Part shown: positions 1 to 6,807 of the stretch, piece after piece | Layout: the number at the start of each line of letters is the position of its first letter | How positions within the stretch are numbered: the first letter of the stretch is position 1 | NCBI GenBank assembly: GCA_040394775.1 | Contig: JBEBRN010000086.1 | Coordinates: forward strand, 1 to 10,543 | Reading direction: 5' to 3' | From: 40-80 sp040394775 | GTDB lineage: Bacteria > Bacteroidota > Bacteroidia > Flavobacteriales_D > Crocinitomicaceae | Length of the DNA: 10,543 nucleotides | The notes under the pieces: generated by a model | Seen by the model: only the letters and a program-made list of their open reading frames with translations | What the model was told of the DNA's origin: nothing | The model's database searches: none | Position numbers and translations under genes: made by a program

Positions 1-31
1 TTTGTTATGTTCATAAAAGTTATTAACTTTG
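1..31 (+). promoter_or_regulatory. Bacteroidota-type sigma-A promoter of the rpsF operon
   Basis: The -33 element TTTG is at 1-4 and the -7 element TAACTTTG is at 24-31, separated by 19 bases. This is a full match to the known Bacteroidota consensus TTG/TAnnTTTG with typical spacing. Transcription should start at about 37-39, leaving a leader of only about 20 bases before the rpsF start. The window begins at the -33 element, so upstream sites cannot be judged. Confidence 0.78.
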
Positions 32-56
32 CACCCTTAAATTAAATTTTTTATAT

Positions 57-407
57 ATGAATTCTTACGAAACTGTTTTCATTTTAACTCCCGTTTTGTC
101 TGATGAACAGACAAAGGAAGCAGTGCAGAAATTCGAAAAAGAAATTGTTTCTTTTGGCGGAAAAGTTAAGTTTGTAGAAAGTTGGGGCTTGAAAAAGTTA
201 GCATACCCAATTCAAAAAAAAACAACTGGTTTTTATGCTTTAATCGAGTTCGAAGGCGCTGGTACTGTTATTAACGACTTAGAGGTCGCTTTCAAACGTG
301 ATGAGCGTGTGATGCGTTTCTTGACTATCAAGATGGACGACGATCACATTGCATACGCTGAACGTAGAAGAGCAAAGAACGGCGAAGCTAAAAAAGTGGA
401 AGCTTAA
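57..407 (+). CDS. rpsF: 30S ribosomal protein S6
   Basis: Small-subunit ribosomal protein of 116 residues that binds 16S rRNA as a heterodimer with S18 on the platform of the 30S subunit. The N-terminus MNSYETVFIL opens the single ferredoxin-like S6 domain, WGLKKLAYPI (43-52) is the family signature, and RDERVMRFL (81-89) closes the fold. The tail from about residue 93 is charged and disordered-looking (DDDH, ERRRAK, EAKKVEA), as is common in S6. ATG at 57 is the only sensible start. There is no Shine-Dalgarno; the leader is A/T-rich, as usual in this phylum. It is the first gene of rpsF-rpsR-rplI, 29 bases before rpsR, driven by the promoter at 1-31. The identification is secure from sequence and gene order. 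Confidence 0.98.
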   Translation: MNSYETVFILTPVLSDEQTKEAVQKFEKEIVSFGGKVKFVESWGLKKLAYPIQKKTTGFYALIEFEGAGTVINDLEVAFKRDERVMRFLTIKMDDDHIAYAERRRAKNGEAKKVEA

Positions 408-436
408 TGTTTAACAATTAAAATTTTTCGAAAATT

Positions 437-700
437 ATGGCACAAAATGATATTCGTTATTTAACGCCGATTAATATCGACATTAAAAAACAAAAATACT
501 GCCGCTTCAAGAAAAGCGGAATTAAATTTATTGATTACAAAGACGCAAGTTTCTTGTTGAAATTAGTAAATGAGCAAGGTAAAATTTTACCTCGTCGTAT
601 CACTGGTACTTCTAAGAAATACCAAACTAAAGTTAACAAGGCAATCAAAAGAGCTCGTCATATAGCAGTATTACCATTCGTTGGTGATATGTTAAAATAA
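437..700 (+). CDS. rpsR: 30S ribosomal protein S18
   Basis: Small-subunit protein of 87 residues, the partner of S6 in the 30S platform. The conserved core is complete: YCRFKK (21-26), IDYKD (32-36), then KILPRRITGTSKKYQ (49-63), which is the S18 signature, and the basic helix KRARHIAVLPF (71-81). Only one cysteine (C22) is present, so this is not a zinc-binding form. ATG at 437 follows an A/T-rich spacer without a Shine-Dalgarno. The gene lies 29 bases after rpsF and 31 bases before rplI, so the three are co-transcribed and stoichiometric production of S6 and S18 is expected. Length and sequence are normal for Bacteroidota. Confidence 0.98.
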   Translation: MAQNDIRYLTPINIDIKKQKYCRFKKSGIKFIDYKDASFLLKLVNEQGKILPRRITGTSKKYQTKVNKAIKRARHIAVLPFVGDMLK

Positions 701-731
701 GCTTTGTCTAAATCATTTAATCGATCTTAAA

Positions 732-1178
732 ATGGAAGTTATATTATTAAAAAACGTAGATAAGTTAGGATTTAGAGATGAGGTGGTAGCAGTTAAGCCA
801 GGTTATGGTCGTAACTACCTTATTCCTCAAGGATACGCTACTTTAGCAACTCCTTCTAACAAAAAAGCGCACGTAGAAAAAATGAAACAACGTTCTCACA
901 AAGAGGAGAAAATTGTTGCTGAAGCGCAAGAAATGGCAACCAAAATCCAAGAGGCTGTATTGAAAATCATCACGAAAGTAGGTGAAAGCGGAAAGATCTT
1001 TGGTTCTGTTAACACGGTTCAATTATCTGAAGCATTAAAAGCAACAGGATTGGATATTGATAGAAAATCATTAAAAATCAAAGGAGAATCTATTAAAGAA
1101 GTAGGTACTTACGAAGCAGAAGCTCTTTTACACAAAGAGGTTCGTGTAGCTTTCAATTTTGAAGTTATTGGAGAATAA
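732..1178 (+). CDS. rplI: 50S ribosomal protein L9
   Basis: Large-subunit protein of 148 residues that binds 23S rRNA near the L1 stalk and reaches out from the ribosome. The N-terminal domain MEVILLKNVDKLGFRDEVV and the signature KPGYGRNYLIPQGYA (22-36) are both present. They are followed by the long connecting helix (about 43-75, rich in Lys and Glu) and a C-terminal domain with GKIFGSVN and a final strand VRVAFNFEVIGE. Full length for the family. It is the last gene of the operon, and an intrinsic terminator follows 17 bases after its stop. Confidence 0.98.
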   Translation: MEVILLKNVDKLGFRDEVVAVKPGYGRNYLIPQGYATLATPSNKKAHVEKMKQRSHKEEKIVAEAQEMATKIQEAVLKIITKVGESGKIFGSVNTVQLSEALKATGLDIDRKSLKIKGESIKEVGTYEAEALLHKEVRVAFNFEVIGE

Positions 1179-1195
1179 TCCATTCAACATTACAT

Positions 1196-1226
1196 AAAAA
1201 GCTGTCCAATTTGGGCAGCTTTTTTT
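1196..1226 (+). terminator. Rho-independent terminator of rpsF-rpsR-rplI
   Basis: The stem arm GCTGTCC (1201-1207) pairs with GGGCAGC (1213-1219) with one G-U pair across the loop AATTT. The five A residues at 1196-1200 extend the stem into the T-run at 1220-1226. The A-tract on the left would also allow termination on the minus strand. Confidence 0.9.
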
Positions 1227-1240
1227 ATGTCAAAATTTTG

Positions 1241-1274
1241 TTGAACTGCGTAGGTGAAAGATTAAAATTATTTG
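1241..1274 (+). promoter_or_regulatory. Possible weak Bacteroidota promoter for the MazG-like gene
   Basis: TTG at 1241-1243 and ATTATTTG at 1267-1274 resemble the -33 and -7 elements with a 23-base spacer, but the -7 box misses the conserved TA at its start. A promoter is needed here because the terminator at 1196-1226 separates this gene from rplI. The placement about 27 bases before the start codon is reasonable. Confidence 0.35.
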
Positions 1275-1301
1275 TATGTTTAGCAATTAAAGATAAAATG
1301 A

Positions 1302-1691
1302 ATGGAATTTAAAAATATTATTGGTGAGGTAGAAACGTTTCATCAAGCATTTAAAATTGAAAATCATTACGAACCGACGAACTTAACCCAACAAGAAGTA
1401 GAGTTGAGACATCGATTAATGAAAGAAGAAAATGAGGAGTACCTAGAAGCAGCTAAAAACAACGACCTTGTTGAAATAGCAGATGCGCTTGGTGATCAAC
1501 TCTATATTTTATGTGGCACCATTTTAAGACACGGTTTTCAGGATAAGATTGAAGAAGTTTTCAATGAAATTCAGCGATCTAATATGAGTAAGTTAGATAA
1601 AGATGGAAACCCTATTTATCGGGAAGATGGTAAGGTTTTAAAGTCTGATTTATATTTTAAGCCAAATATTAAGCAGATTTTAGAAAAATAA
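1302..1691 (+). CDS. MazG-like nucleoside triphosphate pyrophosphohydrolase
   Basis: A 129-residue protein of the all-alpha NTP pyrophosphatase superfamily (MazG / phosphoribosyl-ATP pyrophosphohydrolase-like), whose members hydrolyse NTPs to NMP and pyrophosphate with Mg2+. The metal-binding pattern is visible: E42-E43-N-E-E46 on one helix and E58-I-A-D61-A-L-G-D65 on the next. The segment SNMSKLDKDGNPIYREDGKVLKSD (from about 93) is characteristic of the single-domain subfamily common in phages and bacteria. It is a cytoplasmic monocistronic gene that probably cleans non-canonical or excess nucleotides; the substrate cannot be read from sequence. An overlapping ATG at 1298 runs into a stop within five codons, so 1302 is the start. 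No frameshift or missing catalytic acid was seen. Confidence 0.85.
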   Translation: MEFKNIIGEVETFHQAFKIENHYEPTNLTQQEVELRHRLMKEENEEYLEAAKNNDLVEIADALGDQLYILCGTILRHGFQDKIEEVFNEIQRSNMSKLDKDGNPIYREDGKVLKSDLYFKPNIKQILEK

Positions 1692-1754
1692 GAACCCTTC
1701 ATATGATACATAAGAATACTTAGAAAATTTTACTATTAAATATTTTCAGACATA

Positions 1755-1787
1755 TGTGTCAATAATTATTTTTTTATTATTACTTTG
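1755..1787 (+). promoter_or_regulatory. Possible promoter of the TPR protein gene
   Basis: TTACTTTG at 1780-1787 differs from TAnnTTTG at one position. TGTG at 1755-1758 is a poor -33 element 21 bases upstream. The start codon lies 23 bases after the -7 box, which fits. The support is moderate for the -7 box and weak for the -33. Confidence 0.35.
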
Positions 1788-1809
1788 AGAAAGTGAAAAA
1801 TATATCCTA

Positions 1810-3093
1810 ATGAGATTTTTGATTATACTACTATTTTGCTGTAGTTTCCTTCAGGTAAATTCGCAAAGTACTTCTTATAATAATTCTTTTTCAAATCATA
1901 AGAAGATTGTTAAAGCACTTCAAAATAATGAAATATTAAGTCGAAACGATTTATTTGGGATCTATGATTATTACAGTGAAAACAACCAAGATTCACTCTA
2001 CTTCTATAGCAATATGATTATTGAAGTTGGAATAAAGTATGAAAATTGGGGGTACATAAACTTTGGTAAAGCATTTATGGTTGGATTTTTTAATACCCAA
2101 TCAAAAATTGACATTGCCACCCAATTAGGGCAACAATCATTAGAGTATTTTATGAATACTGCGGATTACGAAATGATTTCTTTTATCCAAAATCAAATAG
2201 GTATTTCGTATACTTTGAGTAAAGAGTATGACAAAGCTAAATCCTGGTTTTTAAAATCAATCGAATCAGGAAAGCAAACTGGTGACTTTAAAGGAAATGC
2301 CGTAGGGTTGAAGAATCTTGCGGAATTACATTATAGAAAGGGAGAGTATGATTCTTCCTTACACTATATTAAGACGTTTATAAAGGTGATTGATAATAGT
2401 AAAAGTCAAATCTCAACGAGTAAAGCATACAATCAATTAGGGAATATTTATAGAGAAATGGGCGATAGTGAACGTGCTATTACATTTTATAAAAAGTCAT
2501 TAACATTCATCAATAATACAGAGTCTGCTATCGTTAGGGGGAATGCCTATAACAATTTAGCAATCATGTATTTTGAGAAAGATCCAGAACGTGCAAAGTC
2601 TTATTTTTTCAAATCTCTTAAAGCACGTCAAAAGATCAATTTACCACCAAAAATTGCTGATTCTTATTTAAATTTAGGACATTGGTATTTTGCGATGGAA
2701 AAACTGGACAGTGCTATGTATTATTATAATTTCATGCTTGAATACTGTTTGAAAAATAAATATGAGGATGGTCAGATTGAGGCTTATAGTGCTATACAGA
2801 ATTATTACGAAGTACTGAAAGATGAACAAAAAGTATTACTATTTTCTGAAAAGCAAAAAGTATTATCCAATAAAGTGATAGAAGATAAAAAAAGAGCACT
2901 TGATGAATATATAGAAAAAACAAATAGTCTTTTTACAGCCGAAGTAGAGTTATCTGAAAAAGGAGGTCACCTTGCTTCACAACTTAAGCTTGATGGTCAA
3001 ATGGAGAAATACAGATCTATTGCGTTAATAATCCTTCTTGTTTCTAGTATTACAGGCTTGTTCTATTATATTTATACTAAAAAGCGCAGATAA
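1810..3093 (+). CDS. Secreted TPR-repeat protein with one C-terminal membrane helix
   Basis: A 427-residue protein. Residues 1-18 (MRFLIILLFCCSFLQVNS) form a Sec signal peptide. At least five tetratricopeptide-type repeats follow, at about 123-156, 164-197, 204-237, 244-275 and 284-317, recognisable from patterns such as YNQLGNIYREMGDSERAITFYKKSL. A helical, coiled-coil-like segment (about 340-400) leads to one transmembrane helix at about 402-422 and a short KKRR tail. The expected topology is a periplasmic TPR domain anchored in the inner membrane. In Bacteroidota this plan normally continues into a cytoplasmic coiled coil with a LuxR-type DNA-binding domain or histidine kinase; here nothing follows. 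The bases after the stop show stops in the same frame and no remnant of such a domain. The gene stands alone, and its ligand or partner is unknown. Confidence 0.8.
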   Translation: MRFLIILLFCCSFLQVNSQSTSYNNSFSNHKKIVKALQNNEILSRNDLFGIYDYYSENNQDSLYFYSNMIIEVGIKYENWGYINFGKAFMVGFFNTQSKIDIATQLGQQSLEYFMNTADYEMISFIQNQIGISYTLSKEYDKAKSWFLKSIESGKQTGDFKGNAVGLKNLAELHYRKGEYDSSLHYIKTFIKVIDNSKSQISTSKAYNQLGNIYREMGDSERAITFYKKSLTFINNTESAIVRGNAYNNLAIMYFEKDPERAKSYFFKSLKARQKINLPPKIADSYLNLGHWYFAMEKLDSAMYYYNFMLEYCLKNKYEDGQIEAYSAIQNYYEVLKDEQKVLLFSEKQKVLSNKVIEDKKRALDEYIEKTNSLFTAEVELSEKGGHLASQLKLDGQMEKYRSIALIILLVSSITGLFYYIYTKKRR

Positions 3094-3146
3094 ACTCCCT
3101 TACTTTTTAAGTGCTAAATTTAACCCTTGTATTCCTCCATGTTTTT

Positions 3147-3175
3147 TGATTCATTAATGTAAATGTGATTCATTA
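3147..3175. repeat. Two direct copies of TGATTCATTA, 19 bases apart
   Basis: Identical 10-base copies lie at 3147-3156 and 3166-3175 in the spacer between the TPR gene and the lipoprotein gene. They are offset by 19 bases, close to two helical turns, and lie about 40 bases upstream of the possible -33 element. They could be a transcription-factor site; in such A/T-rich sequence chance is not excluded. Confidence 0.4.
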
Positions 3176-3215
3176 TTGACACATCAATATTACGTAATCA
3201 TATGCACTTCAATAA

Positions 3216-3252
3216 TTTGTTTCTTTTATTTTAATTTAAATGCGTATTATTG
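3216..3252 (+). promoter_or_regulatory. Possible promoter of the lipoprotein-DUF5723 unit
   Basis: TATTATTG at 3245-3252 differs from TAnnTTTG at one base. TTTG at 3216-3219 could be the -33 element, but the 25-base spacer is longer than usual. The start codon is 30 bases after the -7 box. Confidence 0.35.
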
Positions 3253-3281
3253 CAAGTAAATAATGTTCTAAAATTAAATTA

Positions 3282-4886
3282 ATGAAAAAGGCTACTCAAC
3301 TTATGGGCATAGGATTGTTTTCAGTCCTCGCTTTATTCTCATGTAAAAAACTTGACTTGGATAAGCTTACAATGGGTGAATGGAATCCTAACTTAGCTAT
3401 TCCTCTTGCACATTCAACGTTTGACGTATACGATGTTTTAGCCTATACAGACCACAACGATTTGGTGGTTATTGATCCGAGTTCAGGTCTATTAGCCTTG
3501 ATTTACAATAGTGACGTTACGTCTATCCAGGGAGATCAATTTATGCTTAGTAATGATTTTTCAAAATCAAAAAATGTATCATTAACCGATATGGGAGGTG
3601 TTTCATCTCCTGCTTTTTCTTCAAGTTTATCTCACAACGATAATGAAGTAGTTGATTTTAGCTTTAGTAATGGTGCGCTAATAAAAGAATTCAAATTTGA
3701 TGATGGAAATTTCGACATTGCTGTTTCCTCTTCATTTAAACATCCAATTACAATCAATATTTCTATTCCTTCATTAAAGAAAAATGGGGCTCCATTTACA
3801 ACAGCAATTAACCTTGCTGCTGCTTCTGGCTCTAATTCTACTACTTCAGTGAATGAGAACTTAAGTGATTATATTGCTGATTTGACTTTAAACAACACGT
3901 CTTCCAACAAACTAAAAGTCAATTATTCAATTAGCGTAAATGGCAATGGTAATGCAATTTTACCAACTGATAACCTTTCTTTTAGCTTTAACTTTTCTTC
4001 TATGAAAATGAATTATGCGAAAGGTTATTTTGGGACTCAGAATATTGATATGCATAAAGATTCAGTACTCCTGAAAATTTATCAAACACTAGATGAAGGT
4101 CAATTTGAATTAGTGGATCCTAAAGTACGTTTCTTCATCAACAATTCTTTTGGAATGCCTATTAATTTGAAACTGAATCAAATTAGTACTATTAATATCA
4201 ATACCAATCAAGTTCTTAACTTATTAGGTTATACACAAACAATTACCTTAAATACTCCTACTGTAATTGGCGATTCAGCAATGACAACTGTAGCTTTCGA
4301 TAAAAATAATACAACGAATATACAGCAAGTAGTCACGCCAGCCCCTAAGTATTTAACATTTGATGCCAAAGCTGTCACGAACCCTAATGGAAACCTAGGA
4401 ACAGATAACTTTATTTCTAAGAAGTCTAAAATTGAAATTAAAAGTGAAGTTGAATTACCTTTACACGGTCTAGCTTATAACTTTAAAGTAAGAGATACTG
4501 TTGATTTTACAAGCCCTAGTGAATCTAAAAACATAAGAAGTGTAATGTTTCGATTGATTACTAATAATGGATTTCCAATTAATGTTTTTGCAAAAATAAA
4601 GTTCTTGGATGAGAATCATAATGAGGTATTTGTGTTAACTGATGAACAAAAATTACTTGTGATGTCAGCAGAAGTAGATGGGCAAGGTAAAGTGACCTCT
4701 AGTAGTAAAAAGATTACCGACTTGACTCTAAGTCAGGCTCAAATTGATTTGTTAGACCAGGTTAAATACATTGAGTTATTTGCAGAGGCAAATACCAAAG
4801 ATTTTCAATCAGGCAAGAATATAAAAATTTATGATACCTATAAATTAGACTTGAAGTTAAGTGTTCAATTCGAAGCAAAATTTTAA
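3282..4886 (+). CDS. Large beta-rich lipoprotein of unknown function
   Basis: A 534-residue protein with a type II signal peptide: MKKATQ, a hydrophobic stretch, and the lipobox LFSC with C21 as the lipidated residue. The mature protein should therefore be anchored in the outer membrane. After C21 comes the short segment KKLDLDKL and then WNPNLAIPLAHS (34-45), which resembles the opening of other Bacteroidota envelope lipoproteins. The rest is rich in Asn, Ser and Thr with alternating hydrophobic residues, suggesting several beta-sandwich modules (for example around 150-230 and 380-460), but I recognise no named domain or catalytic motif. The gene sits four bases before the DUF5723 outer-membrane protein, so the two are translated together and probably act as a pair at the cell surface. 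Whether the lipoprotein faces outward or inward is not visible. Confidence 0.7.
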   Translation: MKKATQLMGIGLFSVLALFSCKKLDLDKLTMGEWNPNLAIPLAHSTFDVYDVLAYTDHNDLVVIDPSSGLLALIYNSDVTSIQGDQFMLSNDFSKSKNVSLTDMGGVSSPAFSSSLSHNDNEVVDFSFSNGALIKEFKFDDGNFDIAVSSSFKHPITINISIPSLKKNGAPFTTAINLAAASGSNSTTSVNENLSDYIADLTLNNTSSNKLKVNYSISVNGNGNAILPTDNLSFSFNFSSMKMNYAKGYFGTQNIDMHKDSVLLKIYQTLDEGQFELVDPKVRFFINNSFGMPINLKLNQISTININTNQVLNLLGYTQTITLNTPTVIGDSAMTTVAFDKNNTTNIQQVVTPAPKYLTFDAKAVTNPNGNLGTDNFISKKSKIEIKSEVELPLHGLAYNFKVRDTVDFTSPSESKNIRSVMFRLITNNGFPINVFAKIKFLDENHNEVFVLTDEQKLLVMSAEVDGQGKVTSSSKKITDLTLSQAQIDLLDQVKYIELFAEANTKDFQSGKNIKIYDTYKLDLKLSVQFEAKF

Positions 4887-4890
4887 TAGT

Positions 4891-6312
4891 ATGAAAGTAG
4901 TTAGTTTTATTGCCTGTCTTTTTATTGGATTTTCGGCTCATAATTTATACGCACAGCAGAACTTTACCATGTATTCTATGACCAAATTGGGTCAAGCGCA
5001 TTATGAAAACCCTGCATATCGTGCAAATGGAAAAGTGTACATTGGTATTGGACTTAGTCATCATTCGATTGGACTTAATCATAGTGGTTTTAGATTAAAT
5101 AAGGTTATTGTACCTAGAGCACAAGATGATTCTTTGACGATTGATCAGGAAGCCTTAAAAAAGTCCCTTTGGAAAAGAAATTACATCATGGCCGATGTGC
5201 GGAATGAATTATTCGGTTTTGGATTAAATGTCAAGAAAAATTATTTTAGCTTAACTATTACGAATAGAATTATGTCTACGATTATTTATCCTAAGGACTT
5301 ATTCGTTTTAGCTTTAGAAGGTAATGGACGCTCATTGCTCGGTAATCGTGCAAGTTTAGATGGTTTGGGAGCTCAAATTGATGGGTATATCGAATATGCA
5401 CTTGGTTATAACAGAGAAATAAATAGTCAATGGAGAGTAGGAGGTCGATTAAAGCTTTTGTCTGGTTATGCTAATTTTTCTACTAAAAAATCTAAGTTAG
5501 GATTAACGACTGATGAGGAAACATTTGATTTAACTGTAGACGGTAAGTTTAAATTTGCTTCTTCTGGATTCAGAAGTATGATTTCACCTGACTCGACAAA
5601 TGATGAGGGATTTGATTTTACAAATGCATATAATTTCAAAAACTTTGGAATGTCTCTTGATTTGGGAGCAACGTATAACATTAATGATAAGATTACAGTG
5701 AGTGCTTCTTTATTGGATCTTGGTTTTATACGTTGGAAAACACAAACGGCAAATTACGAAACGGATAATTTAGATTTTCACTTTGAAGGTGTTGATTTAA
5801 ATGCGTTTTTACATGATTCCACCGATTATCTAGACCGATTAATAGATACACTTCAATCAAAAGTGGATAAGGACTTTACATACGACCCATATACTTCAGC
5901 CATTAGTGCACGCTTCTACTTGGGAGCAAGCTATAAAGTGACTGATTGGTTTAGTGCGGGGATTACATCATATAATCAAATTGTAAATAATCGCCTTAGA
6001 TCAGCAATAATTCTATCTGGAACGATTCAGTTGAAAAATTGGTTAGGATTTACCGCAAACTATTCTTCGTATGGAAGATCTTGGGGTAATATTGGTTTAG
6101 GATTGACGCTTCGTGGTGGACCTATACAGTTCTATGTGATGACAGATAATATTTTAGGAATTAATTATTACGGGACTAAAAATATTCATGCTTCTTTTGG
6201 AATTAACTTACTAATTGGAAAATTAGATAAGAAAAAGGGAACACAAGATAGTTTTGGAAATCAAAAAAGTACTCAGAAGAAGGAAAAGAAAGTAAAAAAG
6301 ACAGCAGAATAA
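4891..6312 (+). CDS. DUF5723 family outer-membrane beta-barrel protein
   Basis: The chosen ATG at 4891 gives 473 residues with a good Sec signal peptide (MKVVSFIACLFIGFSAHNLYA, cleaved before QQNF). An in-frame GTG at 4861 would add ten residues that spoil the signal peptide and overlap the previous gene. The mature N-terminus (MTKLGQAHYENPAYRANGKVYIGI) matches my memory of DUF5723, a Bacteroidota family of predicted outer-membrane barrels. Amphipathic strands with aromatic ends recur throughout (YKVTDWFSAGITSYNQI, WLGFTANYSSYGRSWGNIGLGLTL). The tail after about residue 446 is lysine-rich and probably disordered, which is unusual after a barrel, where the last strand normally ends the protein. 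It follows the lipoprotein gene by four bases and ends three bases from the convergent acetyltransferase gene. The function is unknown; transport or surface assembly is possible. Confidence 0.78.
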   Translation: MKVVSFIACLFIGFSAHNLYAQQNFTMYSMTKLGQAHYENPAYRANGKVYIGIGLSHHSIGLNHSGFRLNKVIVPRAQDDSLTIDQEALKKSLWKRNYIMADVRNELFGFGLNVKKNYFSLTITNRIMSTIIYPKDLFVLALEGNGRSLLGNRASLDGLGAQIDGYIEYALGYNREINSQWRVGGRLKLLSGYANFSTKKSKLGLTTDEETFDLTVDGKFKFASSGFRSMISPDSTNDEGFDFTNAYNFKNFGMSLDLGATYNINDKITVSASLLDLGFIRWKTQTANYETDNLDFHFEGVDLNAFLHDSTDYLDRLIDTLQSKVDKDFTYDPYTSAISARFYLGASYKVTDWFSAGITSYNQIVNNRLRSAIILSGTIQLKNWLGFTANYSSYGRSWGNIGLGLTLRGGPIQFYVMTDNILGINYYGTKNIHASFGINLLIGKLDKKKGTQDSFGNQKSTQKKEKKVKKTAE

Positions 6313-6315
6313 AAG

Positions 6316-6807
6316 TTACTTCTTAGAATCTTTCATTAGTACCATTTTAATGAAAGCCATATTTTCTTTACTAATAGTTTTGAAACCGAGCATTTTATTA
6401 TAAGCAATTATCGTATCATTCGATGCTTTGACTTTTGCAAATAAATAATCTAAATTTTCGTGTTCGAATGCATATTGAATGATTATTCTGGATGCTTCTA
6501 TGGTTATTCCTGTTCCTATAAATTCTTCATTGCCGATATAAAGGCCACTTTCAGCACCATTATCTAAGGTTTTGCCAGAAATATATATTGTACCTACTGG
6601 AATCTTTTCTATTGTTTCAATGATGAAATAGTGATAGCCTTGATTGCTAATGGTTTTAAACCATTGAAGGTGCTCTTCCCATGAAATATGTTTTTGGTAT
6701 TCCATATTTTGAAGCACATGTTCTTTGTTTCGCCATTCTAATAACAATGATAAATCAACTTCTTCAACGCTCCTTAATTGACAGTATTTACCTTTTAAAA
6801 ACATCAT
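6316..6807 (-). CDS. GNAT-family N-acetyltransferase (RimJ/RimL or PseH-like)
   Basis: With ATG at 6807 this is a 163-residue single GNAT domain, which transfers an acetyl (or other acyl) group from CoA to an amino group. Visible marks are LRSVEEVD and LLEWRN near the N-terminus (11-27), the strand SGLYIG (87-92), the acyl-CoA loop region EEFIGTG followed by ITIEA (94-105), and ASNDTIIAYNKMLGF (128-142), the typical end of the fold. The overall pattern recalls sugar-nucleotide amine acetyltransferases such as PseH as well as RimJ-type protein acetyltransferases. The next ATG (6804) is equally possible, and an upstream TTG at 6822 is less likely. The start overlaps the glycosyltransferase stop by about 20 bases, implying coupled translation. 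As the last gene of a glycan-type operon, an amino-sugar substrate is the best inference. Confidence 0.75.
   Translation of the reverse strand: MMFLKGKYCQLRSVEEVDLSLLLEWRNKEHVLQNMEYQKHISWEEHLQWFKTISNQGYHYFIIETIEKIPVGTIYISGKTLDNGAESGLYIGNEEFIGTGITIEASRIIIQYAFEHENLDYLFAKVKASNDTIIAYNKMLGFKTISKENMAFIKMVLMKDSKK

Noticed and set aside
422..436. Near-palindrome around TTCGAA just before the rpsR start.
   Set aside because: Short A/T-only arms with one mismatch give a very weak stem, and it is typical spacer sequence.
1750..1757. ACATATGT palindrome upstream of the TPR gene.
   Set aside because: Only eight bases of a simple A/T-rich palindrome, with no second copy at a meaningful distance.
2957..2974. 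AAAAAGGAGGT followed by TTG inside the TPR gene, suggesting an internal start.
   Set aside because: The TTG is out of frame with the gene and opens only about 18 codons. GGAGGT here simply encodes Gly-Gly.
5466..5681. Minus-strand open frame of 71 codons inside the DUF5723 gene, and similar frames at 7167-7358, 9829-10056 and 10145-10357.
   Set aside because: All lie within well-supported genes on the other strand or frame and show no protein family features.
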